Shown one piece after another: positions 26,300-34,960 of a stretch of 64,000 nt of DNA; positions within the stretch are counted from its first letter, which is position 1; every line of letters begins with the position of its first letter. A model generated the notes under the pieces. The model was not told the origin of the DNA. It saw only the letters and a program-made list of their open reading frames with translations, and did no database searches. The stretch covers positions 20,570-84,569 of the forward strand of contig JALLLS010000117.1 in the NCBI GenBank assembly GCA_025094145.1, given 5' to 3'. The DNA is from Spinellus fusiger (lineage: Eukaryota; Mucoromycota; Mucoromycetes; Mucorales; Phycomycetaceae). The translations under genes and the position numbers were made by a program.

Positions 26300-26983
26300 A
26301 AGAACTAGTGTTGAAGTACAGAGAGCACTACTTTCAATGTTGTTCATACAATCCAATAGACATGAGGCATGCTCACCAAGTAGCTTTATGCCAAACAACT
26401 ACGATGGTTACTGCTTGTATTAGCGGCATTACGCTTCAATTCGAAAACAAGCACCGAATGTTCCTCAACCTGTTGTTCAAGAAGAAAGAAGCCCGTTGTT
26501 GGAAAAAGAGATGAAGAACAAGAAGAGTAAAGAGGAAATTGGAGCTGCTAAAAAAAGTCATAGACTAAATTCGCAAGGTCAAGTTGGTTGTCTCATCAAG
26601 AAGAGTAGAAGATGTATGTGGGGATTCTCTTTCTGAATCCAGTGTAGAGATGATTCGCAACTTGTTTGATTCGTATACTACGGACTACAAGTTCCCAAAA
26701 GGATCTATAGATTACAACTGCAAGGCCAGCTCTTTGAAGCATTTAAAAACGTACTACAGACTCTCGAATATGTGTCTGGAACTTCAAGATAAGTCTTTCA
26801 GCTGCTTATGAAGATCATCTTTGGCATCGTGTTTGGAATAAAGATGGGGTGGCTGCCTTGAACTTTCGACATAGTCTTTATGGTTTACATGAGAATAAGA
26901 AAAGACCAGAACAATTTTCGTGTTCAAACAATGCAGCTCCTTCCACAGGTTTGAAAATAAGACACTTCTTTGGCTATCAGTAG
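26300..26983 (+). pseudogene. Fanzor-like (eukaryotic TnpB relative) remnant, copy 1
   Basis: Broken plus-strand frames carry three recognisable blocks. Block 1 (26308-26514) has YREHYFQCC and ITLQFENKHRMFLNLLFKKK, like the N-terminal helical region of mucoromycete Fanzor-type proteins. Block 2 (26584-26811) has TTDYKFPKGSIDYNCKASSL-like sequence followed by HLKTYYRLSNM and KSFSC. Block 3 (about 26818-26983) has VWNKDGVAALNFRHSLYGL and KKRPEQF, matching the C-terminal RuvC-III region (W-N-R-D-x-x-A-A-x-N) and the RPE-F tail. The middle of the protein, with RuvC-I, RuvC-II and most of the zinc ribbon, is missing, and the blocks lie in different frames. It is an internally deleted, inactive copy. 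Family assignment is by motif memory; the alternative is another RuvC-fold transposase. The stop at 26981-26983 is followed by a hairpin at 27042-27084. Confidence 0.5.
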
Positions 26984-27041
26984 TCGACAACAAAAAAAAT
27001 AATTAATTTTCCTGTACAGTTATCGCTGTACTGTACAAAGT

Positions 27042-27084
27042 AAAGTGAGTAGTAAAAAGTAATATATTTTTTACTACTCACTTT
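27042..27084 (+). other. Hairpin at 3' end of Fanzor-like copy 1
   Basis: Perfect 17-bp inverted repeat with a 9-nt loop: left arm AAAGTGAGTAGTAAAAA (27042-27058), right arm TTTTTACTACTCACTTT (27068-27084). The sequence around it (CGCTGTACTGTACAAAGT before, AAAGATATA after) is shared with copy 2 at 54.1 kb. It lies about 60 nt past the stop codon, where TnpB/Fanzor elements place their right end and guide-RNA scaffold. That functional reading is inference. Confidence 0.8.
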
Positions 27085-27216
27085 AAAGATATAGTCTTGA
27101 TTATTGATATGCATAATACGTAGAAAAATATGGATGTTTATCTGATCCCAAGAAATTCATGACTTTTTCAACAAAATTGTGATTCTTTGCATACAAATAA
27201 AACATACACATCAGGA

Positions 27217-27370
27217 GATTTTTGGGATATATAAGGAAATATCCTGAGAATAAAATTGCAATATTCTTATGATTGGCTAATATGTTTGAAAATGCTTTTT
27301 TCGCTGTGTAAATGAACTATTTCAAACTCTATCTGTCTATTCTAGCAATGATGATTGACTTTGCAATTAA
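27217..27370. repeat. Dispersed repeat segment A (partner at 59504-59655)
   Basis: TTTTTGGGATATATAA, TTGGC[TC]AAT, GTTTGAAA, TTTTTTC and TAGCAATGA-TATTGACTTTGCA-like blocks occur in the same order and spacing at both loci. It is a clear diverged repeat pair. Confidence 0.75.
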
Positions 27371-27502
27371 AAAGTATAGAATTAGCTGTAAAGACAAGAA
27401 ACAGAACAAAAATCACTCCAGAATTAAAACTCAGTTGTTGGTATTCTTCTCTTAACATAATGTGTTATCCTTAGGCCCACAGTATTTGTAGCATAACAAT
27501 GT

Positions 27503-27721
27503 TTAAAGAATATTTATTATAGGACACACTGAATTAACTCTAGTGGTCATTGTCCATAAAATAGAACCAAACTCAATTATATTGAGAGCTGTATAGTCAT
27601 TCATTGACACACTATCCATAATTACTTGAACAGCTATATTATTGTAACTGGTATTAACAGTGGTGATTAATGATAATGTTGATAATGTAGAGGAATTTGA
27701 CCCGGACATTCCAGGAGACAT
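27503..27721 (-). other. Possible gag-like fragment next to an LTR
   Basis: A 72-codon minus-strand frame starting at an ATG (27721) about 60 nt inside the candidate LTR edge. It begins MSPGMSGSNSSTLSTLSLI, a Ser/Thr-rich start of the sort seen in some retrotransposon Gag proteins, and is then truncated by a stop. No zinc knuckle, protease or polymerase follows. Its main support is position relative to the LTR. Confidence 0.25.
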
Positions 27722-27781
27722 TATTATTGTATAAATTAGATTAATCTAACATAATCTGAAAAGTATATAAGTGGTTGTGAA

Positions 27782-28048
27782 TGTTGTAGTATAAAACTTT
27801 GAGAAATACTGTTTCATCTGAACTAAAGAATAAAGAGACTGTAAAGAGACAGAACTTTATCCAAGAAAATAGATTGCTTTTTATTTGGTGGAATAGACAA
27901 CTCTTTATATACTAATCAATTGCCATGGTTACACTTATATGCTTGTAGTTGAGTCTACACACATGACCCTGATTACTTATCAATGTTAATGCAATTGATG
28001 AGTATTACTTATATTAGACATGTCTCTGTATTGACTCTGGATACAACA
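27782..28048 (-). mobile_element. Candidate LTR of a retrotransposon, minus orientation
   Basis: A 267-bp segment bounded by TGTTGTA (27782-27788) and TACAACA (28042-28048), a 7-bp perfect terminal inverted repeat of TG...CA type. Read on the minus strand it has a TATATAAAG box near 27910 followed by AATAAA about 25 bp later, the order expected of an LTR U3-R. The flanking 5-mers differ (GTGAA and AGTAC), consistent with an LTR still joined to internal sequence on its low-coordinate side, or simply with decay. No second copy lies in the window, so it stays a candidate. Confidence 0.4.
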
Positions 28049-29870
28049 AGTACAACTCTTTTATTACCAAACACGCCTATTGTTCCTGGTCGTTTCATAA
28101 CAACAAGGCATTATTTCTAACCCTGTCCTTTAGGCTCAAGGCAAATAGAGTGTGAATTGTTTGACTTATAAATTTCATGTGAAGGATAGTAAATACATCA
28201 CTAGAATAGAGAAGGAAAATTATTTGTTTTTATATTATTTTTTGTTATTTCCCACACTGCACATACAATTTGATATTTAAGTACTTGTCAAGATGAGCAT
28301 AGCTGAGCAAAGTAATGTACTATTATTAACAAAGAGAAACAATAGAAGGAAGTTGCAGACACTAACGAAGACTGTTTTAGAGATGAAAAGGTAATCAGTG
28401 TCTTCATCTAGGCTTGAGCTCATTGTATTCCACAAGACACTCACTGCATTGTTATTAAGTAGAGGCTCTCAGGTTAGTCTCAGGCAGTCTAGGTGGTCTT
28501 CTATACTATCAATACTGTCTAGGGTATATTCTTTAGTGGTATCTATCTCCCAAAGATAAAACACAATGCCTTTAGGGTGTGGATTCTATTACTATGAAAT
28601 AATACACTTGGGCAGTAGCTATAGTCATACTATATTATTAGCTATATTATTATAATACAATCTGATGTTGAGGTATCCATAAAAGGAAATAATAATTTAG
28701 ACATGTAATAAAGGGCACTTGGGTTATCAACAGGACCACTAGAGAGATAAATTGGTAGTAGTTCAGTCTCTATCAGGGACAACACAACAGAGTTTTGACA
28801 CAGAGTCTGGTTTAAGGGACTCCAAAAGGTACATGAACAGGAACACAACACACAATTTGAACACAACGGGTAACTAGGCAACTATTCTTTAAGCAATCCT
28901 TGCTTCTCTCAACAGTTCCAACGATATTTAACGTTAACAAAAAGGTTGATACTTTATTGAATGTTCAGACTGTATAGTTTTTATACACTGTTTTCCTTGT
29001 GTTGTTAGCTACATCTAATTTTATCTCATGCGCCTCCAACACTGTGTATGCATGACGAAAATGTCGACTATCCATACTATAGCCGAGGCTATATCAGAGA
29101 TACTTGCAAACCTTTTGATTTTAACCACAGTTCCATAAAAGAGTAAATTTTTGGACCCTCGTGAAAGGAAGGAGATATCATTGCTTAAAGGCCAGAAAAA
29201 TCTCCTGGTGTGTAAATGACTGTCTTCCTTTCATAGCTTAATGTGGGTTTTATAATTGCTTTAAAAATTTTTTTTTGGATGTGCTTGGAGATTACACATC
29301 TTTACCTGTCTGATCTTTCACACGTTATAAATTCTTGAACACATATTAGTATACGATTACCAATTAGTTCCCTGAAAATAAACACAATGGCCAGCATAGA
29401 TGATGAGAGTAAAACTCGCTGTATTTATGTAGATACTAAGTCTATTCTGACTCTTCCGTAGTGTATATTTGTATGTATGTACGTGTGTGTGTGTGTGTAC
29501 TAATTCTACTGCTCTAATGGACTCAGAAGAGTAATAACCAAGTAGCATGGTCTATTCTTCTATTCTTCTACTTTCTGATCCAATAATTTGATCTTCAATT
29601 TCTGATTTCTAAGGCTCAATTTCCCTTTTTTTTTTCTTCTATTTTTCTGTTATGCATTCTTCAGCTTTAAAAACCATTTCTTTTTTCTTTTTCAAACACA
29701 GCAATTCAGAGAGAGAGAGAGATGGATTCATATTTTCCACTCCAACCTCCCTTGCTTTCTCTTTCTCTCCTATAAGAAGCAACAAGGCTACCGTGACTGT
29801 GCTCCATTCCAAGTCACTGTTATGCGGAGTCTATTCCATTCTCCCTCTTCTCCCTCTCCCTCTCTATTCC
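28049..29870. other. Repeat-derived intergenic sequence
   Basis: AT-rich sequence without a recognisable gene. It includes repeat segment C at 29106-29215. The immediate upstream region of YAE1 (29.60-29.87 kb) is pyrimidine-rich, which is common before start codons in this window. Confidence 0.5.
29106..29215. repeat. Dispersed repeat segment C (partner at 59994-60108)
   Basis: GCAAACCTTTTGATTTTAA, TAAAG-GCCAGAAAA and TCCTGGTGTGTA-AAATG blocks are shared in order with 59994-60108. Confidence 0.75.
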
Positions 29871-30548
29871 ATGGACGACAGCGACAGTGTTTGGGACAGC
29901 AGTGATCAAGAAGAAGTCACGTATGAGCGTACGATGGCGGAGAAAGAGTGGAACCGTCTTCACCAAAACCACGGCAATGTAGGTCCACGGTCTCGTTTTT
30001 ACTCGATCATTGATGGAGTTAGGAAGGCTATAAAGAAGGGATTATTGAAGGGAAAGAAGTATGGATGCAAAGAGGATTTGACAGTGGTTATGAAGAAGGT
30101 TTGGCGGTAGGAAAGGCACTAGGACACTTGCGAGGTAGAGTCAGGTAAAAATAAAGAAATAGAAAAGATAAAGGGAAACACGAGCCATCCATAGCCATGG
30201 ACATGAACCAGACTCTACACTACCCTTTTACTCAACTTGTATTTTTCTTTCTTTTTTTCTTTCTTTCTTTTCTTTCTTCATTGTTCATTGTTCATCCTAT
30301 GCAGTACCTATGTTCTGTTCTACACTGTAATGCTAGAACAGCCAGTCACAGCACTCCAAGAGTTATTGGAGGAGTTGAGTCAGGTACAGGTGCAGCATGT
30401 GTTTACCAAAGAACACTTTGACCCTGACACTCCCTCAGATGCCTTGACACCTGCTGTGTTGATAGCACAATGGGAGAGAAGAGTTAAAGATGCGCTTGCT
30501 AGTGTATCTCAGGAAGAAAATGGAGCTGTAGGAATCACTACAGAATAA
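29871..30548 (+). CDS. YAE1: Yae1-domain protein (Rli1 Fe-S maturation)
   Basis: Three exons: 29871-29978, 30023-30144 and 30305-30548, 157 residues. Spliced, the protein runs from an acidic start (MDDSDSVWDSSDQEE) through EKEWNRLHQNHGN into the deca-GX3 array GYKEGIIEGKEVWMQRGFDS then GYEEGLAVGKALGHLRG. That glycine periodicity defines the Yae1/Lto1 family. The acidic WDSSD-type N-terminus and RLxxNHGN favour Yae1 over Lto1. In yeast Yae1-Lto1 is an adaptor that brings the cytosolic Fe-S machinery to the ABC protein Rli1/ABCE1. The first intron is only 44 nt (GTAGGT...TTAG). Without splicing, the frame stops soon after WR, so splicing is needed for the glycine array. The gene converges on ISD11, with about 100 bp between the stops. 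Confidence 0.85.
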
Positions 30549-30654
30549 TAAACACAGACACAAACATAAGGATTTATTGGTAATGCTTGTAAAAAGACAG
30601 AGTAGGTTGGATGACTTTTATCTCTCCTTTTTTTTATGTGTGGTTAAAGTAGGA

Positions 30655-30915
30655 CTATTTCTCGATGACCAGTTTACTGCCTGTAGCGTACAGTGTGCTG
30701 ATAGCCGCCTGTCGTTTGACAGCAGCAAGGTCATGTTCAGCCTTCTCCAATAGTGCAGTAATCTTGTGTGGGTCTGTTTCTGCCTTGTGGAGATGAAATG
30801 CGTCGTGGGATCTTCTCAGTGTGTATTCTTTGAAGTTGTAGGACTGGAACTTCTTTCCATGACGAATAAATTGTCTGTAGAGAGACAGGGTATGAGCACG
30901 CGTAGGTGGAGTCAT
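30655..30915 (-). CDS. ISD11: LYR-motif protein Isd11 (LYRM4-type)
   Basis: Single-exon gene of 86 residues. The LYR motif sits at residues 12-14 (TLSLYRQFIRHGKKF), followed by SYNFKEYTLRRSHDAFHLHK, the signature of Isd11/LYRM4. This protein stabilises the mitochondrial cysteine desulfurase Nfs1 and binds acyl carrier protein in Fe-S cluster synthesis. The length is typical for the family. The start at 30915 is preferred to longer in-frame sequence upstream because MTPPTRAHTL leads directly into the LYR helix. With the convergent YAE1 gene it makes a pair that both serve Fe-S cluster biology, though this may be chance. Confidence 0.85.
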   Translation of the reverse strand: MTPPTRAHTLSLYRQFIRHGKKFQSYNFKEYTLRRSHDAFHLHKAETDPHKITALLEKAEHDLAAVKRQAAISTLYATGSKLVIEK

Positions 30916-31154
30916 GGTGTAGAAGGAGTAAGAAGAAGGAAAAAGATTCTCGGGGCGCTTGTATGTCTTTAGCAGTCCCAGCAGTCCGTGGTTGTCATGG
31001 AGAGGAGAACTCTCTTTATTCATTGATTCAAGGGCCGCACCTTCCCATTTCCCAAGAGAGAGAAAGAGAGAAAGAAAACGGAATGGTCAACTGTGCTGTT
31101 GTTTATTATCCATTACCAAATGATTTCCTTACAGGATGCCCCAAGAACAATGAT

Positions 31155-31372
31155 AATAATGGTAATGGTAATGGTAATAATAATGGTAATGGTAATTGAT
31201 AATGGTAATGGTAATTGATAATTGATAATTGATAATAATATCACTAATAATAATAATAACACTAATAATAATAATAACACTAATAATAATAATAACACTA
31301 ATAATAATAATAACACTAATAATAATAATAACACTAATAATAATAATAACACTAATAATAATATACTAGCAA
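31155..31372. repeat. Compound satellite, second copy of the 8-kb type
   Basis: GGTAATGGTAAT units, then TGATAATGGTAATTGATAATTGATAA, then AATATCACTAATAA and six AACACTAATAATAATAAT repeats. The same motif classes occur in the same order at 8013-8301. Confidence 0.9.
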
Positions 31373-31486
31373 GAAATGGAAAATGACGGAATGATGGGAG
31401 GGTTTGAGTCACGATAAAACTTGGCGAATGTTCTTCTTCCCTGTATTTATAGTCCATGCGATTCCTATTCATTCTCTTACTTCCTT

Positions 31487-31927
31487 ATGGTCTCTTCACC
31501 CATCGACTACACTTTTGAGCCTCCACCTCATTGGAACCGCATAAGAACCATCATCTGCCAAAGATCTGTTCATAAGCGACACCACATGGCCACAGGTCTG
31601 CCCTCTCCACCCACAGAAGCACAGCCAGCACCCAAACAACCCCTTCAGGAGACCATAACAGCCCTGGACCTTGGACCCAGTCTTCTTTCAGAGGGGACTC
31701 TTCTATCAGAGCAAGCCATTACAGAAAGACTGCGCATGCTAAAAGAAGAAAAGCATCGTCTGTTCCAACTGTTTAAACAGATGAGCCAGCAGCCTGTACC
31801 TGTGCCTTCAAAAGAGACACTGCATGAACACACTTCTTGTAGTGTTTCCCCCAGTGACATGGCACCACCACCCCTCATCCACCGTCATTCCAACCGTTCT
31901 TTCTGTGTTTCTTCCCAACCCTCATAA
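31487..31927 (+). CDS. Small hypothetical protein with a short coiled coil
   Basis: A single open frame of 146 residues from ATG 31487 (another in-frame ATG is at 31589; the frame is open further upstream). The composition is protein-like: a Pro-rich part (GLPSPPTEAQPAPKQP), then a predicted helix LSEQAITERLRMLKEEKHRL plus FQLFKQM with heptad-like Leu spacing, then a Ser/Pro/His-rich tail. I do not recognise the family. It diverges from ISD11, with the satellite between them. A spliced N-terminal exon is possible. Confidence 0.45.
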   Translation: MVSSPIDYTFEPPPHWNRIRTIICQRSVHKRHHMATGLPSPPTEAQPAPKQPLQETITALDLGPSLLSEGTLLSEQAITERLRMLKEEKHRLFQLFKQMSQQPVPVPSKETLHEHTSCSVSPSDMAPPPLIHRHSNRSFCVSSQPS

Positions 31928-32336
31928 GCCATGTATATTTGTTATCAGTATTATTTGCTATTTGCTATTTGTTATTTGTTATCAGTCTATAGGCTTTGAT
32001 AGTCCAGAAAAGAAAAAACACATACACACACACACACACACATAAACACACATTGTATTTCTACTCTTCTTCATCCATAGTTTTCTATTGACACTGTATA
32101 ATAAAATAGATTCCAACTCTTATCTTTTCTTTCTTTTCTTTTATACCATCGTCAATAACAAACATCGTCATCAAGTACTGTTGTCCTTTTCTCTCTTTCT
32201 CTCTCTTTCTCTCTTTCATTCTCCTACCCTATCCTATACTGCACCGTGTTGTAACTGCAACCACACTCACTGCACTAACGACTGATCACCCACAGCCAAA
32301 ATGTCACTACAGAGATGACCAATAGGAGACAGAACA
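31928..32336. other. Short intergenic stretch with CA and TTTGCTATTTG repeats
   Basis: About 400 bp holding a (CA)n tract (about 32020-32052), pyrimidine-rich sequence and the 3' flanks of the convergent hypothetical gene and ALG1. No gene is seen. Confidence 0.6.
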
Positions 32337-34312
32337 CTACTGTTCGGAGTGTAGAAACAAGTCCTGGACATGACAGCGCCATTGTCTTTCCCACCGCAAC
32401 ACAGCATAGTCAGCTACAATTGTTTCTCGCATGGCCAAGAGGGGATGTGTTGGATCTGTAAAGACAGTCTACAGGACCAGATCAGTGACTTGCTTCTTAC
32501 CCCCAGCGACAGGAGTAGAAGGAATACAAATAAAGGGAATACAAAATAAAGGGTACCGTTATCTGCTGTGCCAATTGCTCGCTTGTGCTGAACACAAATC
32601 CGTTCCTGCCATGTGTCACCAACTCACTCAAACTGACGCTTGTTAATATCACTACAGCCTAACGACACTAACAAAAAGGGACATGGTCTTTTCCACTCCA
32701 CAGGGCCTTACCATTCAAAGTCCACTGCACACACCGGCAGCCCACATCCAAACATGTCCACCACCTTCATGGGCAGATCCATCCCACTGGAGCTGGTGTG
32801 GAGGGAAATCCCAAGATCAGCACACCCCAGCAGCATGGGATACTCGTGGCTCGCAAGCCATGCTGTCACAATGCGTGTCTTGACAAGCACCATCCTTGCT
32901 ATTTTCTCCTCATACATGGTCTTGAGAGGTCCCTTGCCTGTAATTACAAACAGCAGACGGGGGCTGGTGGGGGTGGCTCTGGCCTCGTACAGTGCCACAG
33001 CCTCCAGCAGCAGTCCAAAGTCCTCGTCCTGTGTCCAAGAGGTGGAGGAGACAATGACAAAGGGACGGTCGGTGCGTTCGCTGTACTCTGATCCGTGGTG
33101 GACAGTGATCAGTGTTTTTGTGGTCTGGGTGAGGGAGTCTCCACCCCCTATGAACTCGGCCATGGTCTGTGCAGACTGTCCAGGCTGTTCAAGGAGGTCC
33201 TGGAGTCGGAAGCCCAGCAAGAACTGGCACAGACATCCATCAGTTTCTCTGTGGACACTGGACTCACTTACATCGTGGGTCTCTCTTAATGACAGCCGCT
33301 TAAAGTGGTAGGGAGGCGTGTCTTTAAACGTCACAAGGGAGCCACTGCCAATGGACAAAGAAAAAAACAAACAAACAAAAAGACACAGGTAAGCTCCTTG
33401 TAACTTATCTATAAAAGAGAGAGAAAGAGAGAGAGTATGAGAGAGAGAGCGACTCTACCTGGCACCCCACGACACCAACTCCTTCTTCATGCGGTCGGTG
33501 ACTGTGAGATGGGCATAGGCATGGCGACCATAGTGCTGTTCATACCGCTCGGCCCACTTGACGAGGGTGCTGTGTTGTCCCAGAGCCATGGACAGAACAG
33601 AGTGGCCGAGGTTGTGCCAGTCCACCACAAGACGTGCTCCTCTGAGAGTGGCTATCCATTGAGCAATGGCCAGAGTAGGAATAGCAGGTGGGTTCTATGG
33701 CATGAGCCCATGCTATTGTTTAGCACAGTCTGTCTGTCTGTTTGTCTCTCTTCTTTCATACCTGGACAAGAATGTAGTCGGGAGAAGACGTCCACCAGCC
33801 CATCACCCACAGCAACTCAAGGGCCATCCACAGAGCACGAAAGGGACTCCACAGCACATAGACAAGGCGTGGGAGGTGGGGAGGCACGCTGGGAGGTCGG
33901 TGGAGGGGGCGTAGGCGTATGGAGCGGTGGGTGGTGATTCGACTGCTAGGGTGGGTTTCTATTCAGACATGGAATAGACAGAGGTCAGCCTGCAGTGTAG
34001 TGTAGTGTAGTGTAGTGTAGTGTAGTGTAGTGTAGTGTAGTGCAGTGAAGAGGAAGAAAGAAAGAAAGAAAAAAAGGGAGACGTGCCTACATGGCCAATG
34101 AGGTCGACACGACACCCTGCTTCTGCCAATGACACAGCATGACAGCGCATACGGGGCGACCGTCCAATGTCCCCCAGCACCACCACTTGCACCAAGGGAC
34201 GCTGACGTTGACGCAGGTTGCCTGTCTCCATAGCATACAGGCGTAGTAGTTTAATGCCAAAAAGGTAGACACACACCAGAGCCAGAGCCACTGTGCCTGT
34301 TGACCATTCCAT
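32337..34312 (-). CDS. ALG1: Chitobiosyldiphosphodolichol beta-mannosyltransferase (Alg1)
   Basis: Seven-exon model: 34312-34083, 33942-33762, 33694-33459, 33344-33272, 33223-32712, 32632-32557 and 32468-32337, 479 residues, the usual Alg1 length. The enzyme adds the first mannose to GlcNAc2-PP-dolichol on the cytosolic ER face. The N-terminus has a membrane anchor (VALALVCVYLFGIKLL) followed by VVVLGDIGRSPRMRCHAVSL, the GT33 hallmark. Then come DYILVQ|NPPAIPTL, VVDWHNLGHSVL, TFKDTPPYHF, VSSTSWTQDEDFGLLLEA, LLFVITGKGPLK and SLHTSSSGMDLPMKVVDMFG. The C-terminus (RNGFVFSTSEQLAQQ, then VLRWERQWRCHV) matches the family end. All phases close. Intron 1 holds a TAGTG repeat and begins with a poor donor (GTCTCC), so that junction is the weakest. 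Confidence 0.9.
33994..34044. repeat. Intronic (TAGTG)n pentanucleotide repeat
   Basis: About ten TAGTG units inside ALG1 intron 1, followed by an A/G-rich tract. Confidence 0.95.
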
Positions 34313-34675
34313 TCAGCTCTATTTTTATAGGTGGAAAGAGAAAGAGAAAGAGAAAGATTCAGTCCCTCAAAAGTCAACACGTGTAAAACATGATTTATTG
34401 GCATAGAAAAAAAAAGGGGGCGGGCGGGTGAAAAAGTCTTGGAAATTAATGCCACAAGACATGGCAAAGACATAGCAAGTGACGAAGGGTGAGGGAAGTG
34501 CATAAAGAGATAGAGTAAGAAAAATATAAAAAATATAAAAAGGAAAATATAAAAAGGAAAATATAAAAAGGAAAAAGGAAAAAGATGGAATAAAAATAAA
34601 AATAAAAAATAAAGTGTGGAATGTATACATAAACGGAAAGACAAGAAAAGAAGAGAAGAGATAAAAATAAAAACA

Positions 34676-34935
34676 AAAATAAAACCAAACCAAATGAAAC
34701 AAGAAAATATAAAATAAAATATAAAATAAAATATAAAATATAAAATATAAAATATAAAATATAAAATATAAAATATAAAATATAAAATATAAAATATAAA
34801 ATATAAAAAAATAAAGTCGATCTAATAACGACATTTCTCATTTCTTATTTCTCATTTCTCATTTCTCATTTCTCATTTCTTGTTTCATTTTGGTTTGGTT
34901 TGGTTTTTTGTTTTTTGTTTTTTGTTTTTTGTTTT
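34676..34935. repeat. AAATATAAAAT and TCATTTCT tandem repeats between genes
   Basis: A roughly 130-bp array of AAATAT/AAAATATA units (34686-34807) is followed by TTTCTCATTTCTCA repeats (34832-34885) and GGTTTTTTGTTTT repeats. It fills much of the spacer between ALG1 and the STE20-type kinase. Open frames rich in Phe/Tyr/Ile here are repeat artefacts. Confidence 0.9.
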
Positions 34936-34960
34936 GGTGTTTTTGTTCGAGTTGCGTTGG

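Noticed and set aside
32640..33311. 223-codon plus-strand open frame
   Set aside because: Shadow of ALG1 exon 5 and its neighbours on the minus strand.
33994..34044. Regularly spaced repeats as a possible CRISPR-like array
   Set aside because: Pure tandem pentanucleotides with no spacers, inside an intron of a eukaryotic gene. The other arrays in the window are likewise microsatellites.
34367..34841. Two long Phe/Tyr/Ile-rich minus-strand open frames
   Set aside because: They are translations of AAATATAAAAT repeats and A/G tracts and have no protein-like composition.
34832..34935. TTTCTCA / TTTTGTTT arrays as telomere-like sequence
   Set aside because: The units are not TTAGGG-like and vary in length, and genes flank both sides.
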